Shown: positions 9,716 to 18,991 of the stretch, in pieces
Layout: each line of letters begins with the position of its first letter
Position numbering within the stretch: position 1 is the first letter of the stretch
Assembly: GCA_003402285.1 (NCBI GenBank)
Contig: QFXG01000028.1
Coordinates: 109,422-173,421, forward strand
Direction of reading: 5' to 3'
Source: Candidatus Nitrotoga sp. SPKER
GTDB lineage: Bacteria; Pseudomonadota; Gammaproteobacteria; Burkholderiales; Gallionellaceae
DNA length: 64,000 nucleotides
Notes under the pieces: generated by a model
Told to the model about the DNA's origin: nothing
What the model saw: the letters and a program-made list of their open reading frames with translations, nothing else
The model's database searches: none
Position numbers and translations under genes: made by a program

Positions 9716-10825
9716 TCACTCGACTCCGGGGCGACCGCCAAACTCGTTTTTCTCCCAGAGCTGGCCTAGACTGTAATCTTGCAGCCACCCCTCCAATTTC
9801 GTGGGATCGAGCCGGGTGAACTGGGTGCCTCCATTCACGCGATCTGCCACCAACACATCTTCCGGCTGAAAATGATCAAGCAGAAAGGGGGACTGTGTAG
9901 ATATGATCACCTGTGTTTGGTCGGAAGCTTGCTTAATCAGCGATGCCAACAAGGTAATGGCATAAGGATGCAGTCCCAACTCCGGCTCATCCACCAGAAT
10001 CACCGATGGCTGGTAACTCACAGGTTGAAGGAACAGCGTCGCCAGCGCAATAAAGCGTAAGGTTCCATCCGAAAGAGCAGGTGCATCGAAATAGGCTTCT
10101 GATCCCTTGTGCCGCCACTCCAGCCGGATTTTTTCCGTGTTCAACTTTTGCGGCTCCAGTTGAAAATCATCAAAGAAAGGCGCGACTCGCTGCAGGGTGC
10201 GACGGATAAGGCTATACGAGTCGCCGTGCTTCTCACGCAGGTAGTAAAGAAATGCGGCCAGATTTGAACCGTCCGGGCGCAAATAACGGTTGTCATTCAC
10301 GTCCGCCGTCATCTTCATCGGCGAAGTGGAACTGGTATCGTGAAAATGATAGAGCCTCCAACGGTCGAGGTGCTCGCGCACATAACTGGCAATCCTAGTG
10401 GATTTTAGCGCGCTGATGCCTGCTTCTTTTCCAACCCTAGGAAGACCTTTTCCCAAGGGAACATCCGGGTATTTATCTTTGTTCCAATAGAATACCCTTT
10501 CTGACTGCGGCACGAGTTCGTCCGTACTGGTTGGTTCAAGACTAATTTCGTATTGGTTGATCTCATCCTGAAACGAAATACGAATCTGAATCTGCTTGGT
10601 CACTTTCGAACCAAAATGCAGCACTTTATCAGCGCCACCTGCCTTGATTACATAGTCCTGCAAGCGGCCTTCTTTGATGGCATGTAAAAAAGAAAACACA
10701 CCGATGAAGTTGGACTTACCTGAACCGTTCGCGCCGATGACCACATTGATAGCACCTAGCGTCAGCTTCTCGATGGAAGCGATGCTCTTGAAGCCTTTGA
10801 TCGTAATAGTGTTAAATGCTGGCAT
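9716..10825 (-). CDS. AAA family ATPase (RecF/SMC-like, AAA_21 type), defence-like
   Basis: A 369-residue ABC/SMC-type ATPase. The N-terminus FNTITIKGFKSIASIEKL runs into Walker A GANGSGKS (residues 31-38). The C-terminal half carries a signature-like ALSDGTLRFIALATL, Walker B VILVDEPELGLHP and the switch segment IISTQSPFLLDHF. The short insert between the lobes has no recognisable SMC coiled coil. The DUF4276 gene follows after a 4-base gap, so the two should be made together. Such overcoming-lysogenization-like ATPases usually sense phage or damaged DNA and control a partner effector; the trigger here is unknown. Confidence 0.8.
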   Translation of the reverse strand: MPAFNTITIKGFKSIASIEKLTLGAINVVIGANGSGKSNFIGVFSFLHAIKEGRLQDYVIKAGGADKVLHFGSKVTKQIQIRISFQDEINQYEISLEPTSTDELVPQSERVFYWNKDKYPDVPLGKGLPRVGKEAGISALKSTRIASYVREHLDRWRLYHFHDTSSTSPMKMTADVNDNRYLRPDGSNLAAFLYYLREKHGDSYSLIRRTLQRVAPFFDDFQLEPQKLNTEKIRLEWRHKGSEAYFDAPALSDGTLRFIALATLFLQPVSYQPSVILVDEPELGLHPYAITLLASLIKQASDQTQVIISTQSPFLLDHFQPEDVLVADRVNGGTQFTRLDPTKLEGWLQDYSLGQLWEKNEFGGRPGVE

Positions 10826-10949
10826 AAAGCTCTTTTCGTTGACTAATTCCAGTTAGCTTGGCTAAGCTAATCAATAATACCACGCACCTCCGCAACAATA
10901 TAAATTGGAGCTTTACTCCTGCCATTTTATGCTTGGACAAACCTCGAAG

Positions 10950-12161
10950 CTACCACCCCGATTCACGCTCCGCTGTTGCAGTAATCTTGTGTATGCTTAA
11001 ATCCGAGCCATTGAATTCTTCTTCCGCACTCAGCCGAATACCAACGGTTTTCTTCAGAGCAGCATAGACTAAAAAGCCACCGCCAAATGCAATAACAATA
11101 CCCAACAGCGTACCGATTATTTGTGCCATAAAACTGACTCCGCCAAGTCCGCCCAATGCCTTTAGCCCGAAGATGCCTGCTGCGATACCACCCCATGCGC
11201 CACATAATCCATGAAGCGGCCAGACACCAAGCACGTCGTCGATTTTCCACCTATTCTGCGTCAAGGTGAACATCCATACAAACAACCCACCTGCAATGCC
11301 GCCTGTCAACAATGCGCCCAGCGGGTGCATCACGTCCGAACCAGCGCACACGGCCACTAGCCCGGCCAACGGCCCGTTATGCACGAAGCCAGGATCGTTC
11401 TTACCCGCAAATAGTGCGACCAGTGTGCCGCCCACCATCGCCATCAGCGAGTTAACTGCAACCAGACCACTAATTTTGCCTATTTCTTGTGCTGACATGA
11501 CATTAAAACCGAACCAGCCCACTGTAAGAATCCATGCGCCTAATGCCAGAAAGGGAATGCTGGAAGGGGGATGCGCCGAGATGCGCCCTTCCTTTGTATA
11601 GCGCCCCCGCCTCGCACCAAGCAGTAAAACGGCCGCCAGTGCTATCCACCCACCCACCGCATGCACCACAACAGAGCCGGCAAAATCGTGGAACTCTGCA
11701 CCAAATTGGGTTTGCAGCCAACTCTGTACACTAAAGCGATGATTCCAGGCGATGCCCTCAAAAAAGGGATAAATAAAACCGACCAGAAGAAAAGTGGCTG
11801 CTAACTGCGGATTGAATTTGGCACGCTCGGCCACACCACCGGAAATAATCGCGGGAATGGCTGCCGCGAAGGTAAGGAGGAAGAAAAATTTGATTAGTTC
11901 ATAGCCATTTTTCTGGGCCAATTGTTCAGCATCGGTGAAAAAATTAACACCATATGCGATGCCGTAGCCGATAAAAAAATATGCCAGCGTGGAAATGCCG
12001 AAGTCGGTGAGAATTTTCACCAATGCGTTCACCTGATTTTTCTTACGCACCGTACCCAATTCAAGAAATGCAAATCCTGCATGCATCGCAAGAACCATGA
12101 TAGCGCCGAGCAGAATGAACAACGCGTCACTACCTGCTTTCAGGTTTCCAATATTTTCCAT
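10950..12161 (-). CDS. amt: Ammonium transporter Amt/MEP/Rh family
   Basis: Inner-membrane ammonium channel of 403 residues with about 11 membrane segments. Recognisable family segments are FAFLELGTVRKKNQVNALVKI near residue 30, GSVVVHAVGGWIALAA near 161, LGAWILTVGWFGFNVMSA near 208 and HPLGALLTGGIAGG near 280. A strong Shine-Dalgarno GGAG sits 6 bases before the ATG. No glnK/PII gene is adjacent, unlike the usual glnK-amtB pair. The N-terminus lacks a clear long cleavable signal peptide. A role in nitrogen assimilation, or in supplying ammonia to a nitrifier, is possible but not shown. Confidence 0.9.
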   Translation of the reverse strand: MENIGNLKAGSDALFILLGAIMVLAMHAGFAFLELGTVRKKNQVNALVKILTDFGISTLAYFFIGYGIAYGVNFFTDAEQLAQKNGYELIKFFFLLTFAAAIPAIISGGVAERAKFNPQLAATFLLVGFIYPFFEGIAWNHRFSVQSWLQTQFGAEFHDFAGSVVVHAVGGWIALAAVLLLGARRGRYTKEGRISAHPPSSIPFLALGAWILTVGWFGFNVMSAQEIGKISGLVAVNSLMAMVGGTLVALFAGKNDPGFVHNGPLAGLVAVCAGSDVMHPLGALLTGGIAGGLFVWMFTLTQNRWKIDDVLGVWPLHGLCGAWGGIAAGIFGLKALGGLGGVSFMAQIIGTLLGIVIAFGGGFLVYAALKKTVGIRLSAEEEFNGSDLSIHKITATAERESGW

Positions 12162-12361
12162 TTTTTACTCCATATATGAACTAATCCACACGTGGTATGC
12201 AAATTTCGTTCCAGCTTGCTCGTGACTTGATTTACATATGTATTCCTGTGGGATTGATATTCACAAATTAAAATATTCACCAATTGGGTGCACCAATAAT
12301 TCATTCATGCTCCATATTGGCGCGTCATCTTGAAAGTAATAATATGAAACCTTTCAGCCAG

Positions 12362-12910
12362 TTAATATTTTTTCCAGTCATTCAACATTTTTTCCAGCCA
12401 GAAAATGCCAACCATGGTTTTGCTATCATTAATTTTGCCTTGCTTTATCCAGTCCAATGCATCAGAAAGCGATAACTCAAATACTTCAAGAAACTCACCA
12501 TCGTCTAGTTGTCTACCTTGATAAGTCAGACCTCGCGCCAGAAAATATTCCATTCGTTCATCGGCAAAACCTATACACGGCCAAGCAGTGGTCAAATGCG
12601 TCCAATTGCTGGCAATGTAGCCGGTCTCTTCTAATAACTCGCGTTGCGCGGTGAGCAAAATATCTTCGCCATGATCAATTTTCCCGGCAGGTAGCTCAAT
12701 GAATTCACGTTGCGGCGCATAACGAAATTGCCGTTCCATTAATAGATCGCCATTATCCAGAATTGCCAATACCGCTACCGCACCAGGATGGACGATATGT
12801 TCGCGCGAACCCACACTGCCATCTGGCAACCGCACATTGTCTTTAAACACCTTGATGAAATCACCTTCATACACAGCCATCGAATCAATACGTGTTTCTT
12901 TTAAATCCAT
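12362..12910 (-). CDS. NUDIX hydrolase, ADP-ribose pyrophosphatase type
   Basis: A 182-residue NUDIX protein predicted to hydrolyse ADP-ribose or related nucleoside diphosphate derivatives. The NUDIX box is complete: GKIDHGEDILLTAQRELLEE followed by TGY near residue 76. The N-terminal strand region (VYEGDFIKVFKDNVRLPDGS) and the FIELPAGKID lead-in match the ADPRase branch. An AAGGAG Shine-Dalgarno lies 5 bases before the ATG. It follows the DUF255 gene after 48 bases on the same strand and may be co-transcribed. Exact substrate cannot be told from sequence. Confidence 0.85.
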   Translation of the reverse strand: MDLKETRIDSMAVYEGDFIKVFKDNVRLPDGSVGSREHIVHPGAVAVLAILDNGDLLMERQFRYAPQREFIELPAGKIDHGEDILLTAQRELLEETGYIASNWTHLTTAWPCIGFADERMEYFLARGLTYQGRQLDDGEFLEVFELSLSDALDWIKQGKINDSKTMVGIFWLEKMLNDWKKY

Positions 12911-12958
12911 AAATACTCCTTAAATTTTATCAACGAATGCATGCCACACGCAGGTTGA

Positions 12959-15061
12959 CTATGCATCCTGGGCATTAATACTGTGTGAACCCGTTTTGCC
13001 AGATTTGCAAACGTCTATCAATTTTTGACAATCTTCAATTACCGACAAGCACTGCACTCCCTGGCAGACCCAAGCGCTAACATGTTGCGTGTAAGGCTTC
13101 ATAAGCGTTTCCGGCAATCCGATTAGTTCACCTTCCAAAATCAGGATCAGGGTATCAGGCCAATAATACTGAGATAATTGCTGGCGCCATGCTGCGCTTG
13201 CGCCTGGCGCACCACGCAAAATAACGATTTGCGGCGGCATGAGATACTCTTGCAAAGTCATTAGCAGGCTAGTAAAGCCCATAGGTTGCTTTGCAAAAAG
13301 TGGAGCATAAAGCGTCAGCGTGCGCTCGGCGGCTTTAAGATAGCGATTCTCTCCCAGAATATGGCCGAGGCGTTGCAATGCGAGCGCTGCAATGCCATTA
13401 CCAGAAGGCATGGCATTATCGTGCTCTGGCTTGGGGCGATGGATGAGTTTTTCATGGTCATGGCTGGTAAAGAAAAATCCACCCGCTTGCTGATCTTCGA
13501 ATTGTTCTAGCAAGACATCAGCAAGCGCGCGAGCAAATTCCAGATCAGCCACACGGAATTGCGTTTGCAGCAATTCCAGCAATGCGTCCAGCATGAATGC
13601 ATAATCATCAAGATAAGCATTCAGATGCGCTTTGCCGTCCTTACTGGTAGCAAACAGTCGACCGTTTTGCCACATCGTGGCATGAATAAAATCTACCGCA
13701 CGCTGTGCCGACAATATCCACTCTGACTCGCCCAGCTTCCTGCCAGCACGCGCCATGCCTTTAATCATAAGAGCGTTCCAGCTGACCAATATTTTTTCGT
13801 CACGTCCCGGACGCACCCGATTTGCGCGCGCGGCAAACAATTTTTTTTGTGCGCTGGTAAGTTGCTGCGCGATTTGTTCAAGAGGTAGTTGGCGCGCTTC
13901 TGCTATGGTAGCTAACGGCTGGGCAACGATCAAATTCCAATGCCTATTTTCGAAATTAGGCGGATGATCCAAACCATAATGAGCGGCTACGATGGCATAT
14001 TCTTCCACGTTCAACAAGCTTGCGGCCTGCTCCGGCGTCCACACATAAAATTTACCTTCTTCGTGTTCGGAATCGGCATCCAGACTGGAATAATAACCTC
14101 CTTGCGGCGACTGCATCTCACGCATGACCCAACCCGAAATACCTTGCACTACACGCTTGAACGATGCCTCGCCTGACAGTACATACGCATCGGTATAAAG
14201 TGCCAGCAATGGGCCATTGTCATAGAGCATTTTTTCAAAATGAGGAATTTCCCAGCGCTCATCCACACTGTAGCGACAAAAACCGCCACCCAACTGATCA
14301 TAGATCCCCCCATCTGCCATTTTGCGCAAAGTATGGAGCACCATGCGATACGCCTCGGAGTTACCGCCGCACGTCGCATACCTTAACAAAAATTCCATTT
14401 CGGTCGGGAGTGGAAATTTGGGCGCACCGCCGAAACCGCCGTGTATGGGATCAAAAGACTGTTGCAGTCCACTGAATGCCTCTTCCAATGAAGATTTATT
14501 GAAACTAACCTGGCTTTCTGGATCCGGCTGGGGGGTGCCGAACATTGTCAACAGCGATGCACTTTGTTTGGCAATGCCATCTTGACGTGTGTGGTAAAGA
14601 TCAGCCACGCGTTCGAGCAGCGACACAAAACCAGGCAGGTTGTAACGCGCCTCTTTGGGAAAATAGGTACCGCCAAAAAACGGTACTTGATCGGGCATTA
14701 AAAATAAGGTGAGTGGCCAGCCACCATTACGCTGGGTAAGCATATTATGAGCAGCCTGATAAATATGATCCAGGTCGGGGCGCTCTTCACGATCCACCTT
14801 GATATTGATGAAATGTTGATTCATCACTTCAGCGACGTCTGCATCCTCAAACGACTCGTGTGCCATGACATGACACCAGTGGCAGGCTGAATAACCAATG
14901 GATAGCAAGATCGGTTTATTCAGTTCACGAGCACGCATCAAAGCTTCCTTGCCCCATGGAAACCAGTCAACTGGATTGTCGGCATGCTGCTGCAAATAAG
15001 GGCTGGTCTCTTGCGCAAGACGGTTAGGCATATTCGGCTCAATAAAAAATACTTCGATCAT
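12959..15061 (-). CDS. Thioredoxin domain-containing protein, DUF255 / YyaL family
   Basis: A 700-residue protein with an N-terminal thioredoxin-like domain ([18 protein letters not shown] and the redox motif CHWC in [18 protein letters not shown], near residues 60-66) and a long C-terminal alpha/alpha six-barrel domain similar to N-acylglucosamine epimerase/glycosidase folds. Members occur from bacteria to mammals (SPATA20); a biochemical role is not firmly established. The start is uncertain: the first Met gives MIEVFFIEP, while Met11 ([10 protein letters not shown]) matches the usual family N-terminus. Neither has a clear Shine-Dalgarno. Confidence 0.85.
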   Translation of the reverse strand: MIEVFFIEPNMPNRLAQETSPYLQQHADNPVDWFPWGKEALMRARELNKPILLSIGYSACHWCHVMAHESFEDADVAEVMNQHFINIKVDREERPDLDHIYQAAHNMLTQRNGGWPLTLFLMPDQVPFFGGTYFPKEARYNLPGFVSLLERVADLYHTRQDGIAKQSASLLTMFGTPQPDPESQVSFNKSSLEEAFSGLQQSFDPIHGGFGGAPKFPLPTEMEFLLRYATCGGNSEAYRMVLHTLRKMADGGIYDQLGGGFCRYSVDERWEIPHFEKMLYDNGPLLALYTDAYVLSGEASFKRVVQGISGWVMREMQSPQGGYYSSLDADSEHEEGKFYVWTPEQAASLLNVEEYAIVAAHYGLDHPPNFENRHWNLIVAQPLATIAEARQLPLEQIAQQLTSAQKKLFAARANRVRPGRDEKILVSWNALMIKGMARAGRKLGESEWILSAQRAVDFIHATMWQNGRLFATSKDGKAHLNAYLDDYAFMLDALLELLQTQFRVADLEFARALADVLLEQFEDQQAGGFFFTSHDHEKLIHRPKPEHDNAMPSGNGIAALALQRLGHILGENRYLKAAERTLTLYAPLFAKQPMGFTSLLMTLQEYLMPPQIVILRGAPGASAAWRQQLSQYYWPDTLILILEGELIGLPETLMKPYTQHVSAWVCQGVQCLSVIEDCQKLIDVCKSGKTGSHSINAQDA

Positions 15062-15551
15062 GTCAGCACTGATGCTTGCTTGACGCCAAGCTTATCGTTA
15101 TACAACATTACCGTCACCATCTCTACGGGATGCGTACATTCTCTACTTTAGAAAGGATCCCGTTCAAAGAAGTGAATGTCAGGACATTAACAATTACGCA
15201 TATAAAAATTCAGGATGTCCCCCGCGAAAAGCATTTTTTTAACGTAAACATATTCGAACACTTCACGATATTTTGTTGAATCAGCTATACTTAAAAAAAG
15301 TGATATCTACGCTACTCAGGCACCACTAGAATCCGGTTCTCGCCCAATATTGAGTTAACAACATCTTGTTTATATAGTCAGATCAATGCAACACCTTGAA
15401 ATTATTCCCATGACTTACCTTCTGACAAACTCTGAATTTTCAAAGGGATTCACTAGATTTAGATTCGTCTAAATTATTTGGTGTAATTTTCGTTTGAATC
15501 CAGCCATCTGTTTTTTCAAGAAGAACTCAACATTTACTTTTCAATGTACAT
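15062..15551. other. Divergent intergenic region, no gene seen
   Basis: About 490 bases between the divergently transcribed DUF255 and GT51 genes, so both promoters should be here. A short open frame near 15076-15279 has no family resemblance and a composition like the AT-rich surroundings. No clear operator, terminator or hairpin was found. Confidence 0.45.
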
Positions 15552-18500
15552 TTGAATGTACTTCTCAATCATACTGGTAGCTCAATCATAAAGCGCACGC
15601 TCAAACTTTTTGCCCTTGCTGTTCTTATCTTGCTTCTTATTGCACTGGCCCTTATCGCCTTCTTTATTTATCGAGAAGCAGAAACCTCTGCATACCAGGC
15701 GCGCCATCTAGCAAAACTGGCCAATGATCTTCGCTGGGAGGTGAAAAGTGGTCCCAATGGTGCTTTACATTTGCCCCAGGCAGGGCCGTATGATATGCGC
15801 CTTGGATATAGTCGATTACCGGAGTTTCTTCAAAATCTGACCAGTCGTGGCTTCCATGTGCATGCTCAGGCAAGAATTTCTCCGCGCATGAAGGAACTGG
15901 TTGAGCAAGGCTTATTCGTCCCCTACCGGGAAAAATCACAGACTGGTCTCAAAATTATCGATGGCAACGGTCAGCCACTTTACAGTACTGTTTTCCCAAC
16001 TCGCATTTATGAAAATTTTGAATCAGTTCCTCCATTGGTAACAAACAGCCTGCTATTTATCGAAAATCGTGAACTGCTGGATCCGACTCAACCCAGAAAA
16101 AATCCGGCCATCGAGTGGACACGGCTTGGGAAGGCAGTGCTAGACAAAACAATTCAGTTCGTTCGCCCCGAGCACGACGTACCGGGCGGTAGCACGCTTG
16201 CAACTCAAATTGAGAAATACCGGCATTCTCCTCACGGGATGACCCTCAGCCCCAATGACAAGATACAACAGATCGCATCTGCCTCTGTGCGCGCTTATTT
16301 GGATGGGGAAGAAACAATGCCTGCCCGCAAGCGTATCGTAGTAGATTATCTTAATACAGTTCCACTTGCCGCTGCTGCGGGCTTCGGAGAAGCCAACGGG
16401 CTGGGAGACGGTTTATGGGCATGGTATGGCCTGGATTTCGAACGAACCAATCGCATCCTGAAAACCTGGTCTGCAGACGGTACAGATCTTGCCGAAACGG
16501 CACGTTACTATAAACACGTGCTGAGTCTGATGATCGCCCAGCGTAGACCTTCCAGTTACTTGATTGGCGAACGCAAAGCACTCAATGAACTTACCAATAG
16601 CCACTTGCGCCTGCTGGCACAGGCCGGCGTAATATCGCAAAAACTCAGCGAGGCTGCGATAAACGTGCCGCTTCGCTTCCGCTACGGCCCTGTACCAGAA
16701 GAAACCAGGAATTTCTCTGCTTCAAAGGCTGCCAATGCAGTACGAGGACGTCTTGCTTCTCAACTTGGGTTACAACGTCTATATGAGCTGGATCGTCTGG
16801 ATCTATCAGTACAAAGCACGCTAGACGGTGAGTTACAAAAAAAGACCACCGATATTTTGCGTCAACTCAAAAACCCGGAATATGCGCGCACCGCGGGACT
16901 CTATGGCAATCGCCTGCTGGGTGAAGCGGATCCGGGCAAAATCATTTACAGCTTCACGCTTTCTGAACTGACGCCCCAGGGTGCAAAATTCCGAATTCAG
17001 GCTGACAACTTCGATCAGCCCTTAGATATCAATAAAGGCACTAAACTGGACTTGGGATCCACAGCAAAACTAAGAACGCTGGTAACTTATCTTGAAATTG
17101 TCGAAGCGCTGCATCGTAAATATGCTGCACTCGAATCAGAGGTATTACATAAAGAAGAGCACGACCCTAATGACGTTCTCAGTCGCTGGGCAGTCGAATA
17201 TCTACTACAAAGCCCGGACAAAAGCTTGGCAACCATGCTGGAAGCTGCTCTGGAACGCAAATATTCTGCTAACCCGGATGAACAGTTTTTTACCGGGGGC
17301 GGAGCGCATTATTTTCAAAATTTCAAACATGAAGACGACAGCAGGATATTGAGTGTGCGCGAAGCGACACTCAATTCCGTCAATCTGGTTTATATCCGCC
17401 TTATGCGCGATATCGTGCGCTACCATATGCTTCATATCCAGGGTTCGTCTGCCAAGATACTCAAAGATGCTGACCATCCTGATCGCGAGATATATCTCAA
17501 GCGATTTGCGGACAAGGAAGGCACGGAATTCATCAATCGTTTTTATCTTAAATACAAGGGTAAAACGGCAAACGAGATTGATGAAATATTTTTTTCTAGC
17601 TTCCGGCACACACCGCGCCGACTTGCCGCCGCTTACCGTTATATCCATCCTGAAGCCACACTCGCTCAGTTCAATAAATTCATGACATCACACTTGCCTG
17701 GTCTCCAGGGATCGGGTGAGCGTGTTCTCCGTGACCAGTATCAACGCTATGCGCCAGGCAAATATTCGCTGGCTGATCAGGGGTATATCGTAACGGTACA
17801 CCCCTTGGAACTATGGCTTGTGCACTATTTAAACAATTACCCAAGCGCGAAATATAAGGACGTGATCAAAGCCAGCAGCGAAGAGCGTGTAGCAGTCTAT
17901 CGCTGGCTGTTCAAGACTATCCACAAAAATGCACAAGACATCCGAATCCGCAGCCTGCTAGAACTGGAAGCCTTTCTGGAGATTCACCGCAGCTGGAAAC
18001 GCCTCGGCTATTCTTTTGATGCCCTTGTTCCCTCACTCGCCACAGCGATAGGCAGTTCGGCTGACCGCCCTGCCGCACTCGCCGAACTGATGGGCATTAT
18101 CTTGAATAATGGCGTTCGTATCCCCACGATGCTTATCGAACGTCTGCACTTTGCAGCGGGCACGCCCTTTGAAACCATTGTCGAACGTATCCCTGATAAA
18201 GGCGAAAAAATGTTTTCACCCGACGTGGCCGCTGTGGTACGTGACGCATTAACCGGAGTAGTAGAAAAAGGCACAGCATCGCGACTCGCCCACGCCATAG
18301 TAAAAGAAAATGGCACCTGGATTCCAATAGGCGGCAAAACTGGAACCGGCGATCATCGTTATGTCACTTTTTCCTCAGCCGGTGTTATCAAGGAATCCCA
18401 TGCGGTAAACCGCTCTGCCACTTTTGTGTTCTTTATTGGAGATCGATTTTTCGGAACGCTGACCGCATTTGTGCCAGGCGCAGACGCGGCCAACTATCAG

Positions 18501-18698
18501 TTTACTTCAGCACTCTCTACACAAATTTTGAAATACCTCTTGCCCACTTTAAAACCGCTCACTGACAAGGCTCAACCTTTACCCGAACAAACATTATCGA
18601 AATCAATCCTCAAACCTAGATCACCAAAAGAAAAAGGAGTTGATGAGGCTGTTAACTCCAGCCAGCAACCGGCTCCGGTAGAAGATGAACTTCCTTAA
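15552..18698 (+). CDS. Bifunctional penicillin-binding protein-like: GT51 transglycosylase plus transpeptidase, divergent type
   Basis: A 1048-residue envelope protein. A hydrophobic anchor spans about residues 15-40. The GT51 lobe follows, with a degenerate first motif (FIENRELLDP near 172, in place of E-D-x-x-F-x-x-H), GGSTLATQIEK near 217 and RKRIVVDYLNTVPLA near 258. The transpeptidase lobe shows STAK near 502, SVN near 609 and KTGTGD near 929, with a very long stretch between the last two. A Pro-rich C-terminal tail follows. The only plausible start is a TTG. It precedes the O-antigen-ligase-like and PEP-CTERM genes on the same strand. Transpeptidase activity seems likely; glycosyltransferase activity is less sure. 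Confidence 0.82.
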   Translation: MNVLLNHTGSSIIKRTLKLFALAVLILLLIALALIAFFIYREAETSAYQARHLAKLANDLRWEVKSGPNGALHLPQAGPYDMRLGYSRLPEFLQNLTSRGFHVHAQARISPRMKELVEQGLFVPYREKSQTGLKIIDGNGQPLYSTVFPTRIYENFESVPPLVTNSLLFIENRELLDPTQPRKNPAIEWTRLGKAVLDKTIQFVRPEHDVPGGSTLATQIEKYRHSPHGMTLSPNDKIQQIASASVRAYLDGEETMPARKRIVVDYLNTVPLAAAAGFGEANGLGDGLWAWYGLDFERTNRILKTWSADGTDLAETARYYKHVLSLMIAQRRPSSYLIGERKALNELTNSHLRLLAQAGVISQKLSEAAINVPLRFRYGPVPEETRNFSASKAANAVRGRLASQLGLQRLYELDRLDLSVQSTLDGELQKKTTDILRQLKNPEYARTAGLYGNRLLGEADPGKIIYSFTLSELTPQGAKFRIQADNFDQPLDINKGTKLDLGSTAKLRTLVTYLEIVEALHRKYAALESEVLHKEEHDPNDVLSRWAVEYLLQSPDKSLATMLEAALERKYSANPDEQFFTGGGAHYFQNFKHEDDSRILSVREATLNSVNLVYIRLMRDIVRYHMLHIQGSSAKILKDADHPDREIYLKRFADKEGTEFINRFYLKYKGKTANEIDEIFFSSFRHTPRRLAAAYRYIHPEATLAQFNKFMTSHLPGLQGSGERVLRDQYQRYAPGKYSLADQGYIVTVHPLELWLVHYLNNYPSAKYKDVIKASSEERVAVYRWLFKTIHKNAQDIRIRSLLELEAFLEIHRSWKRLGYSFDALVPSLATAIGSSADRPAALAELMGIILNNGVRIPTMLIERLHFAAGTPFETIVERIPDKGEKMFSPDVAAVVRDALTGVVEKGTASRLAHAIVKENGTWIPIGGKTGTGDHRYVTFSSAGVIKESHAVNRSATFVFFIGDRFFGTLTAFVPGADAANYQFTSALSTQILKYLLPTLKPLTDKAQPLPEQTLSKSILKPRSPKEKGVDEAVNSSQQPAPVEDELP

Positions 18699-18991
18699 GA
18701 GGTAAAATATAAAAAACCGCTATTTAATACTCGTAAATTATCGGAAGGATTAAAAAATACAGAACAGCAATACTTCACTATACCAACTTAGCTACTCAAA
18801 AATTGTCTTCAATTTTTGTCCATATTTTGCAAGTGTCTCGTATATACTCGCTTGATATGTACATTTCGCACGCCTTCTGAATCTAACCAATGGCTATATA
18901 TTTTTAATCATTAACTTGTTGAGTTTGTAGCGTCCTATTCTCATTAGACTATTCCACCAAAGCAATCAATCCCTATAAAAATCTAATTTTT

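Noticed and set aside
15076-15279. Short open frame (67 codons) in the gap before the GT51 gene
   Set aside because: No family resemblance, no ribosome-binding site and a composition like the surrounding AT-rich DNA.
17205-17648. 147-codon open frame antisense to the GT51/transpeptidase gene
   Set aside because: It lies fully inside a well-supported gene with catalytic motifs on the other strand.
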